DNA from: Candidatus Eiseniibacteriota bacterium
GTDB lineage: Bacteria > Joyebacterota > Joyebacteria > Joyebacterales > Joyebacteraceae
Assembly: GCA_030639555.1 (NCBI GenBank)
Contig: DAOWCM010000136.1
Coordinates: forward strand, 1-6,133
Reading direction: 5' to 3'
Length of the DNA stretch: 6,133 bases
Below are positions 1 to 4,878 of this stretch, piece after piece. Every line of letters begins with the position of its first letter. Position 1 is the stretch's first letter. Position numbers and translations under genes: made by a program. Below the pieces are notes generated by a model that was not told the origin of the DNA, did no database searches, and saw only the letters and a list, made by a program, of their open reading frames with translations.

Positions 1-1040
1 ATGGACGACAGCCTGTGTGCACACGCGAGGGCCTGGTTGAGCGCTTTCAGCGCCTCCTCGAAATGCCCCCGGTCCTTCTCGAGATCTCCGAGGAACTCGA
101 ACGCGAGGGCCTCTGCGCGACGGTATCCTTCCTCCTGGCTCGTCCGGAGCGCGCGCGTGAAGTAGTCCCGTGCGCCCTTCCAGTCGCGTCTGACCCGACA
201 CAGATTGCCGAGAGCCGACTCGACCGCGACGACGTCTCGTGTGGCCCCGAGGCTAGTGTAGATCTCCCACGCCCGCTTCAGTTTCTTCTCGGCCTCGTCC
301 CACCTCGCGGATCTGTAGAGCGCCACACCGAGGTTGTTCAGGCGGCGCGCGATGGCGGCGGGCCTGCCCAGCCTCTCATCGATATCAAGGGCGCGCTCGA
401 AGTACTCGATGGCGGTGGAGAGGTCGCCAGAACGCTTGGCCAGAATGCCGAGGTTATTGTATGCCCCTGCAACTCCCTCGTCGTTCCCGAGGCGCCTGTT
501 GCAGACGAGGCAGTCTATGAGGCAGTCCCTGGCGGCCGTCATGTTGCCAAGTTCCGCATGCGCGGTACCCAATGCCTTGCTGGCCTCCGCCAATAGGGCG
601 CTGTCCGGTTCGTTCCTGAGCACCGCGTACGCCTGCTCGGCCTCGCGCAGAGATCTCCTGAAGCGGCCGCTCTTCGCCTCCGTTCTGGAGAGGATGACGT
701 TGGCCTCCGCCGCCGTCACGCTGTTCCCCGTGCGGGCGGCGAGCGCTGAGACTTTCTCAGCGCAGCTCCTGGCCTCGTCATGTTTGCCGAGTCCGAGGTA
801 GCACCTGGCCAGACTCGCGTAGAGCAGGGCGACATCGTCGCCCGACAGTTGTGATCTCAGCGCTTCCTCGTCGGCACGCAGGAAGTACACCATCGCATCG
901 GAGTAGCTGTCCGACTCCAGATAGAACTGTCCCATGCGGAGAACGGAAATAGCAGACTCACGGGAATTCAAATCCCCGTGGTCGCTGCGTCCTCTCGGGA
1001 CGTCCCGGTCAGGTCTAGTGTGTGATCGCTTCCGAGCCAA
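1..1040 (-). CDS. TPR-repeat protein, N-terminal part (runs off the left edge)
   Basis: Reading the minus strand from the TTG at 1040 gives 346 visible residues with no stop, so the C-terminus lies outside the window. After a basic, unstructured N-terminus (about residues 1-27), the protein is a row of tetratricopeptide repeats starting near residues 28, 68, 108, 148, 188, 228, 268 and 308, an exact 40-residue period. The clearest units carry YNNLG and LNNLG in helix A and AIEYFERAL, DEAEKKLKRA and FEEALKAL in helix B. TPRs form protein- or peptide-binding superhelices. No enzymatic or DNA-binding domain is visible yet; the missing C-terminus could hold an HTH, sigma-54-activator, kinase or CHAT domain (inference). 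The start is uncertain: GGGAGG at 1052-1047 abuts an ATG at 1046 but sits an ideal 6 nt from the TTG at 1040. The upstream gene shows the same layout. The gene begins about 21 bp after the small exported protein in the same frame, so the two are probably co-transcribed. The TPR call is firm; the role is unknown. Confidence 0.88.
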   Translation of the reverse strand, partial: MARKRSHTRPDRDVPRGRSDHGDLNSRESAISVLRMGQFYLESDSYSDAMVYFLRADEEALRSQLSGDDVALLYASLARCYLGLGKHDEARSCAEKVSALAARTGNSVTAAEANVILSRTEAKSGRFRRSLREAEQAYAVLRNEPDSALLAEASKALGTAHAELGNMTAARDCLIDCLVCNRRLGNDEGVAGAYNNLGILAKRSGDLSTAIEYFERALDIDERLGRPAAIARRLNNLGVALYRSARWDEAEKKLKRAWEIYTSLGATRDVVAVESALGNLCRVRRDWKGARDYFTRALRTSQEEGYRRAEALAFEFLGDLEKDRGHFEEALKALNQALACAHRLSS

Positions 1041-1046
1041 CTGCAT

Positions 1047-1052
1047 CCTCCC
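1047..1052 (-). promoter_or_regulatory. ribosome binding site GGGAGG of the TPR gene
   Basis: GGGAGG directly abuts the ATG at 1046 and lies 6 nt from an in-frame TTG at 1040. A zero-nt spacer is not workable for normal initiation, so the TTG is the better start. The choice changes the protein by only two residues. Confidence 0.55.
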
Positions 1053-1061
1053 GAACAGGGG

Positions 1062-1430
1062 TCATCGCAAGCCGGAGAAAACGAACCACGACTGCAGAAG
1101 CAGCGTGAGCCGGATACTCAGGCTGACCTCCATCCGCGAAAGCACATCCTCGGAACTGCTTGAGTCCACTCCCGTCACCACACCACTGCTACCACCGCAC
1201 GACTCCGCCACCACCGTATGTCCCTTGATGGCGGACTTGTCCCAGTTGTCGTCGTCCCCGTCCTTGCTCCCATTCGGGCCGTCCGGATCCTCTTCGTCCG
1301 GCTCGGTGGTACACCAGCCACAACTCACGTCATGGAGCGGCATCTCGGGGCGCGCAATCGCCGTGGTGCAGATCAAAAGCAGGCCCAACATAGCGACCAC
1401 AAGCAGGGCGAGCAGCCTCCTCGCGCTCAT
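1062..1430 (-). CDS. small exported acidic protein, unknown function
   Basis: This encodes 122 residues from the ATG at 1430, which lies 6 nt after AGGAGG (1442-1437). An earlier in-frame ATG at 1436 touches the ribosome binding site, and a GTG at 1538 lacks one, so both are less likely. Residues 1-26 look like a classical signal peptide: MSARR, a long Leu/Val/Ala core, then AIA before RPE. The mature part has a CGWC pair (Cys37 and Cys40), a strongly acidic Asp/Glu/Gly stretch (about 43-64), a third Cys at 78, a Gly/Ser/Val-rich stretch (79-93), and a hydrophobic end (about 103-118, with LTLLLQSWFVF) finishing in GLR. That end could be a membrane segment or an amphipathic tail. I recognise no named family. 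It is followed closely by a TPR gene and preceded by its own promoter, so it may be a partner or ligand of that TPR protein (inference). The signal sequence, good ribosome binding site and promoter make it a real gene. Confidence 0.72.
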   Translation of the reverse strand: MSARRLLALLVVAMLGLLLICTTAIARPEMPLHDVSCGWCTTEPDEEDPDGPNGSKDGDDDNWDKSAIKGHTVVAESCGGSSGVVTGVDSSSSEDVLSRMEVSLSIRLTLLLQSWFVFSGLR

Positions 1431-1436
1431 GATCAT

Positions 1437-1442
1437 CCTCCT
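1437..1442 (-). promoter_or_regulatory. ribosome binding site AGGAGG deciding the start at 1430
   Basis: AGGAGG on the minus strand lies 6 nt before the ATG at 1430 and directly against another ATG at 1436. The spacing favours 1430 as the start of the exported protein. Confidence 0.75.
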
Positions 1443-1481
1443 TAGGGGGGCATCGTGATCTGGTATCGGTACGTTCAGTGT

Positions 1482-1533
1482 GGCCTCGTCGCCTCCGAGT
1501 CCGGGAATACGCCGAAGCGCCTGGCGACGAGCC
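1482..1533 (-). other. long hairpin in the 5' leader of the exported-protein gene
   Basis: CTCGTCGCC (1485-1493) and GGCGACGAG (1523-1531) are perfect inverted repeats of 9 bp. The pairing extends by two more G-C pairs past a one-base bulge (1482-1484 with 1532-1533). The loop is about 29 nt and GC-rich. There is no U-run after it, so it is not a simple terminator. It lies between the proposed transcription start and the ribosome binding site and could be a leader control element or mRNA-stability stem. Pairing is seen directly; function is inference. Confidence 0.45.
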
Positions 1534-1577
1534 AGCACAACTACTTCGTGGGGTTCTTACTGCAGAGTCCAAGCGGA

Positions 1578-1606
1578 AGGATACTACATCTGGTGTTGAT
1601 TGTCAA
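1578..1606 (-). promoter_or_regulatory. sigma-70-type promoter of the exported-protein/TPR unit
   Basis: On the minus strand TTGACA (1606-1601) is followed, after a 17-bp spacer, by TATCCT (1583-1578). That is a perfect -35 and a 4-of-6 -10. Transcription would begin near 1571 and give a leader of about 140 nt before the ATG at 1430. The local stretch is also more AT-rich than its surroundings. No other convincing promoter was seen in the gap between the hydrolase stop (1634) and this gene. Confidence 0.65.
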
Positions 1607-1633
1607 TACCGTAGTTGGTCGGATTTGCTGGAA

Positions 1634-2728
1634 TCAGCTGCCAGGTCCGGCGCCGCGCGCCGTTTCCGCGGCCGTCTCTCCCGCCGCGCGCGCATCACGC
1701 AGCACCACGTCGTGGAGGTAGTCCGCGATCCAGCGATGCCCGGCCGTCGTCCAGTGGCCATCACCGGGTATGAACGCCGGCGTGCTCCGGACCTCCTGCC
1801 GTCTGATGAGATAATCGAAGACGAAGTGCGCGTCCACTTCACCGCATCGCTCTTCCCAGTACTCCATTCTCTCATCGGAGAACGAGAAGTCGATCAGGAC
1901 TACAAGGTGCGCTGAGTGCTCCGCGCACTCCTCGTTCATCAGATTGACCAGCGCGCAGAAGAGCCTGAAGCTATAGTCGACGCCGGGAGCAGGGGCGGGA
2001 GGGCGGTCCGCCCGCTCACGCCACGCCCTCTGAGAGAGATAGGCGCGAAGCCGGCTTCTGAGCAGATGCGCCAGTCGGCTTCGGCGCACCGCCTCGTGCA
2101 TGACCTGCTCCTTGAAGCTCAGCGGCGGAACAGGGCAATCGTGAAGCACGAGCGCGCCGTCGTCCTCGAGCACGAAGTAGGGCTTCCACCACATGCCCCG
2201 CCCCCCGAGCGGGAGGTTGCCCGGGATGTCGTTGTCCGCGGCCTGATACACGACGACAGCGGGCCGGTAGTCGAAGCCGTGATCACGAAGTCCGACAAGC
2301 GCCTGGGCCGTGCCCTGACCGCAAATGCCCACATTCATGACCTCGATGAGACGGCTGTCCTCGCGGAATGCGTCCTCGAGGAGCCGAGTGTAGATGGAAT
2401 CCTGTTCGACGCCCCAGCCCCATGTGAACGAGTCCCCGCAGCACAGGATGCGCACGGCGCCGTCCGGGTTCTCCTCGGTCCGTTCCAGGTCGCGGTAGCC
2501 ACGGGAGTTGTGCACTACCTCTATGCGCACGGGATCATCCTCGAACGTGAAGCTGGCGCTGACGGTGCCGTGCCAGCCTCGGAGAGGTTCGTGCTCGACC
2601 GCCGCGATGTTCTCCGACGGTGCGACAACCCGCAGGCCGATCTCCACCACGGCAAGAGTCAGCAGCACCGAGGCGATGAGCAGCGCTAGCGGGACCAGCA
2701 GACGTCTCGAGGATTCTCTGAGGCTCAA
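1634..2728 (-). CDS. membrane-anchored SGNH/GDSL-family hydrolase (esterase or acyltransferase-like)
   Basis: This encodes 364 residues from the TTG at 2728, which has GGGAG 7 nt upstream. The frame stays open to an ATG at 3058, but that extra sequence is Arg-rich and featureless, whereas the TTG start gives a clean N-terminal anchor: a short basic head, a hydrophobic segment (about 10-35, ending VVEIGLRVVAP), then a periplasmic or extracytoplasmic domain. The SGNH blocks follow in order: CCGDSFTWGWG with the nucleophile Ser100; NVGICGQGTAQ (about 132-142) as the Gly block; YQAADNDIPG with Asn166; and GDGHWTTAGH near the C-terminus with Asp323 and His325 as likely catalytic partners. SGNH enzymes hydrolyse or transfer acyl groups on lipids or carbohydrates, and anchored versions often modify surface glycans. 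No glycan cluster is visible here, so the substrate is unknown. The family call is strong and the exact reaction is open. No terminator was found after the stop. Confidence 0.85.
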   Translation of the reverse strand: MSLRESSRRLLVPLALLIASVLLTLAVVEIGLRVVAPSENIAAVEHEPLRGWHGTVSASFTFEDDPVRIEVVHNSRGYRDLERTEENPDGAVRILCCGDSFTWGWGVEQDSIYTRLLEDAFREDSRLIEVMNVGICGQGTAQALVGLRDHGFDYRPAVVVYQAADNDIPGNLPLGGRGMWWKPYFVLEDDGALVLHDCPVPPLSFKEQVMHEAVRRSRLAHLLRSRLRAYLSQRAWRERADRPPAPAPGVDYSFRLFCALVNLMNEECAEHSAHLVVLIDFSFSDERMEYWEERCGEVDAHFVFDYLIRRQEVRSTPAFIPGDGHWTTAGHRWIADYLHDVVLRDARAAGETAAETARGAGPGS

Positions 2729-2735
2729 ACGAACT

Positions 2736-2740
2736 CTCCC
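2736..2740 (-). promoter_or_regulatory. ribosome binding site deciding the TTG start of the SGNH hydrolase
   Basis: GGGAG lies 7 nt upstream of the TTG at 2728. Together with the membrane anchor that begins right after it, this supports the TTG over the distant ATG at 3058. Confidence 0.55.
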
Positions 2741-2885
2741 ACGTCTCGATGCACGAACTTCACCAGCTCCGAGTGGGGCCGAGCAGGACGCTGCCCGACA
2801 AATGCGGTCGCTCAGAGTGCGACCGGTCAAAGCGCGGCCAGCGCGGCGGCCGCCCCTCCGACGGCGCCGGCGATGTGGCAGCGAG

Positions 2886-2914
2886 AGCGTAACTCCGCGG
2901 GTGACCGCGGTCAA
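2886..2914 (-). promoter_or_regulatory. possible promoter of the SGNH hydrolase gene with overlapping palindrome
   Basis: On the minus strand TTGACC (2914-2909) is followed, after 17 bp, by TACGCT (2891-2886), a good -35 with a weak -10. The -35 overlaps the perfect 12-bp palindrome TGACCGCGGTCA (2902-2913), flanked by CGCGGG and CCCGCG arms. That would suit an operator for a dimeric repressor. A second TTGACC with a similar short palindrome (GACCGGTC, 2821-2828) lies 83 bp closer to the gene. Tentative. Confidence 0.3.
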
Positions 2915-3113
2915 TCCCCGCGTCGTGCCCACCCGTCGCGGCTGAGCACGCTCGAGTTCATGGGCACGGGCGTGAAGATACTGCCCTCCAGCAGGCGTTA
3001 GGGGTCGTGAGGGCGGCGCTCCCACGACATCGAGGAAAGCAGGATTATTGAGCGCCACCTCACCAATATCCCGTCGGACCCTCCGCGAGGCGTTCGTCCC
3101 CCCCGGTTCTCTC

Positions 3114-3142
3114 TTGACAACATGCTGTGCAGCCGGTAGACT
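3114..3142 (+). promoter_or_regulatory. sigma-70-type promoter of the secreted Cys-rich protein
   Basis: TTGACA (3114-3119), a 17-bp spacer, then TAGACT (3137-3142): a perfect -35 and a 4-of-6 -10. Transcription would start near 3149 and leave an untranslated leader of about 190 nt before the ATG at 3337. A nearer promoter was not seen. A TGGCAC at 3225-3230 resembles a sigma-54 -24 element, but the -12 GC is missing. Confidence 0.6.
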
Positions 3143-3200
3143 CTTGGGTGTGTGGGCGAAACGTGGATTGTCCCGACCAACCTCGAGTCCTCTTCGAAGC

Positions 3201-3240
3201 GTTAGTCGTTCCGGGCGAGCCGCGTGGCACGACTGATAAC
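3201..3240 (+). other. inverted repeat in the leader of the secreted protein
   Basis: GTTAGTCGT (3201-3209) can pair with ACGACTGATAAC (3229-3240): GTCGT with ACGAC, then GTTA with TAAC across a 3-nt bulge. The 19-nt loop is GC-rich. It lies within the proposed long leader. It could be RNA structure or a protein-binding site. Only the pairing is visible. Confidence 0.3.
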
Positions 3241-3336
3241 GGAGATGTCAACTGATTCACTCGGGAAGGAGGGTGCCATCGATCCTTTTGTTCTGTTGGT
3301 GTTAGTTGGCCTGTCACCTACTTTAGGAGGATTGAC

Positions 3337-4398
3337 ATGAAGGTCGCTACCTTCGTAATTATCGCCCTCTTCGCACTCAGCTCCCTGGCTCTCGCTGTCA
3401 GCCCGAGCAATGTAATGCCCGTCAAGGAAGCTCAGATTAATGATCCGGGCCAGCCTGACGGCCGCGAGGGCGGCGAGACCATCGAGACTGCGTGGACGAT
3501 CTATGCACTTCCGTTTGCCGACACCGGCAACACCTGTGACAACATCAACGACTACGACGAGTGGTGCCCCTACACGGGCTCGACGTCGCCTGACGTTGTC
3601 TACGCCTACGAGCCCCCGTACGACATGTGCGTGAGCATCAGCCTCTGCGACTCGTACTACGACACCAAGGTCTACGTGTACGAGAACGGGTGGACTCCCG
3701 GGGAGTTCGTTGCCTGCGACGATGACAACTTCAACTGCGTGAATCCTCCCGTCTCCTACACGTCGTGGATCGAGTCCGTGGAGCTCTTCGCCGGCAACAC
3801 GTACTACATCGTCGTTGACGGCTACGGCGGCGGCTGCGGCGACTACGTCCTCTACATGGAAGAGATCGAGTGTGTCGGACCCTGCGACGTCATCTGCGTC
3901 GGTGTGCCCGAGGGCGAGCCGACCTGCTATGACGAGTACGACGACCACTTCAACGGTGGCTGCAACGCCGTGCCGCCTGTCTTCTCGATCCAGCCCGTCG
4001 GCGACATGACGGTCTGCGGCGAGAGCGGCGTCTTTATGTTCGGTGGCCTGACGTACAGGGACACCGACTGGTATAAGATCTACCCGTGCGGTGGCGCACC
4101 CATCAGCATCACGGTCGAGGCCGAGTTCGGCGTCCTCTTCGGCTTCGTGTCGGGCATCGAGGACTGCTTGGCTCCGGCGTTCTACAGCTACTTGACGGCC
4201 GAGCCCTGCGTCCCGACCACGCTGACCGAGTACCTGCCCTATGGCGCGTTCGCGATCTTCGTCTCCACCTACGATTGGAATACGCTGTGGGAGTGCGGGA
4301 TGGAGTACTCGCTCACGATCGAGGGCTACACCGAGCACTGCGATCCGACCCCGGTCGAGGACACGACCTGGAGCACGATCAAGTCGCTCTACAGGTAG
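3337..4398 (+). CDS. secreted Cys-rich protein with PPC-like domain and C-terminal tail motif
   Basis: This encodes 353 residues, with AGGAGG (3325-3330) 6 nt before the ATG. A signal peptide (about 1-20, ending ALA) directs export. Domain 1 (about 60-175) resembles bacterial pre-peptidase C-terminal (PPC) beta domains: SPDVVYAYEP, a central YDTKVYVYENGW strand, the acidic CDDDNFNC segment, then FAGNTYYIVVDGYG and a closing DYVLYMEE. Domain 2 (about 183-335) starts with an acidic Cys-containing stretch (CYDEYDDHFNGGC) and continues with YRDTDWYKI and further beta strands; it looks like a related or degenerate second copy. The mature protein has 18 cysteines, an even number that suits disulfides, and many Asp residues that suit calcium binding. 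The last residues, TTWSTIKSLYR, form a separate tail after a Pro/acidic linker and look like a sorting or anchoring signal (inference). No catalytic motif is seen, so it is probably structural or adhesive. It is a single-gene unit with its own promoter and terminator. Confidence 0.88.
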   Translation: MKVATFVIIALFALSSLALAVSPSNVMPVKEAQINDPGQPDGREGGETIETAWTIYALPFADTGNTCDNINDYDEWCPYTGSTSPDVVYAYEPPYDMCVSISLCDSYYDTKVYVYENGWTPGEFVACDDDNFNCVNPPVSYTSWIESVELFAGNTYYIVVDGYGGGCGDYVLYMEEIECVGPCDVICVGVPEGEPTCYDEYDDHFNGGCNAVPPVFSIQPVGDMTVCGESGVFMFGGLTYRDTDWYKIYPCGGAPISITVEAEFGVLFGFVSGIEDCLAPAFYSYLTAEPCVPTTLTEYLPYGAFAIFVSTYDWNTLWECGMEYSLTIEGYTEHCDPTPVEDTTWSTIKSLYR

Positions 4399-4425
4399 TT
4401 CTCAAGCAGCACATTGCACCAGGAG

Positions 4426-4455
4426 AGCGCCCCGCCCAGTGCGGGGCGCTTCTCT
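4426..4455 (+). terminator. rho-independent terminator after the secreted protein
   Basis: GCGCCCCGC (4427-4435), a CCAGT loop, then GCGGGGCGC (4441-4449) form a perfect 9-bp stem, extended by one A-T pair. A pyrimidine-rich TTCTCT tail follows. It lies 28 bp after the stop codon at 4396-4398. Confidence 0.85.
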
Positions 4456-4527
4456 ATGTACCCGGGCCAGCCGGGCGCGCCGGACGCCGGCGTGCCGAAG
4501 GCCGCGCGCGCGCGGCTCCTCCCACGG

Positions 4528-4562
4528 TTGCGCACCATCCCCCACCGCGCTACCATGGTGCG
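4528..4562 (+). promoter_or_regulatory. possible promoter with overlapping inverted repeat
   Basis: TTGCGC (4528-4533), 17 bp, then TACCAT (4551-4556) gives 3-of-6 and 4-of-6 matches to sigma-70 elements. An 8-bp inverted repeat, CGCACCAT (4531-4538) and ATGGTGCG (4555-4562), has one arm on each element, as an operator might. It would drive the zinc-ribbon/lipoprotein/aminotransferase unit, leaving a leader of about 120 nt. Weak evidence. Confidence 0.3.
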
Positions 4563-4685
4563 GTCACCGAGCGGCAGCAGCACCCAACGGAGGTTGCCCC
4601 CGAGTGAACAGCCCGCTCATGCTCGGCGGATTGGTCACAACGGAGGCGCCGCGGCACTCGGGCCGCATCGGAAAGGAGCGGGAAG

Positions 4686-4877
4686 ATGGACGAGAAGAGG
4701 GCGGAGTTCCATGCCGGCGACAAGGTCGAGAAGGCCGGCAAGTACTACTGCGAGATCTGCCACACCGAAGGCGGAGTCCATAAGCACGAGTTCAAGGAGG
4801 GTGATGAGTTCCCCGCCTGCATGAACTGCGGAGACGCGACTTCCTGGAAGGAAGCGCCGAAGGACGGGGGCCAGTAG
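4686..4877 (+). CDS. small zinc-ribbon-like protein
   Basis: This encodes 63 residues, with AAGGAG 7 nt before the ATG. The pattern is a FxxGDKVxxxGxY opening (residues 8-20), then CEIC (Cys22, Cys25), a His-containing middle (His26, His32, His34), an FKEGDEFPAC segment and CMNC (Cys45, Cys48). Two CxxC knuckles about 19 residues apart would form a one-metal zinc ribbon. The layout recalls small bacterial proteins with a GDKVPxSGxY start and a PPCxxCG end, whose function I do not know. There is no signal peptide, so it is probably cytoplasmic. Its stop is 1 nt before the lipoprotein ATG, so the two are likely translationally coupled. Zinc binding is inferred from the cysteines; the gene itself is well supported by ribosome binding site, spacing and motif. 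Confidence 0.85.
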   Translation: MDEKRAEFHAGDKVEKAGKYYCEICHTEGGVHKHEFKEGDEFPACMNCGDATSWKEAPKDGGQ

Positions 4878-4878
4878 G

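Larger units (their letters stand above)
2729..3113. other. divergent intergenic region, no convincing gene
   Basis: Open frames cross this stretch on both strands, but their translations are Arg/Pro-rich with no domain, signal peptide or ribosome binding site, so I read it as non-coding. It holds several GC-rich palindromes (2821-2828, 2902-2913), a possible weak minus-strand promoter for the hydrolase, and a small inverted repeat GTCGTG/CACGAC at 3004-3009 and 3023-3028. Nothing else was recognised. Confidence 0.5.

Noticed and set aside
15..801. Plus-strand ORFs of 193 and 155 codons
   Set aside because: The minus strand reads as eight regular TPR units, so these are antisense shadows.
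1431..1538. Longer exported protein starting at GTG 1538
   Set aside because: No ribosome binding site, and it would put about 36 residues ahead of the signal peptide; AGGAGG positions the start at 1430.
1916..2689. 257-codon plus-strand ORF
   Set aside because: It lies opposite the SGNH hydrolase, whose GDS, ND and DGH motifs fix the coding strand.
3004..3028. Small hairpin GTCGTG/CACGAC as a terminator
   Set aside because: Only 6 bp of firm pairing, no U-run on either strand, and no gene ending nearby.
2729..3058. N-terminal extension of the hydrolase from the ATG at 3058
   Set aside because: The added 110 residues are Arg-rich with no motif and would bury the membrane anchor; the TTG at 2728 has a ribosome binding site and starts right at the anchor.
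3225..3240. Sigma-54 promoter (TGGCAC then a -12 element)
   Set aside because: The -24-like TGGCAC is present, but the position of the essential -12 GC reads AA-rich sequence, so it fails the consensus.
3202..4338. 378-codon antisense ORF opposite the secreted protein
   Set aside because: Its translation is Val/Ala/Asp-rich and repetitive with no domain or ribosome binding site, while the plus strand has a signal peptide, domain motifs, ribosome binding site and terminator.
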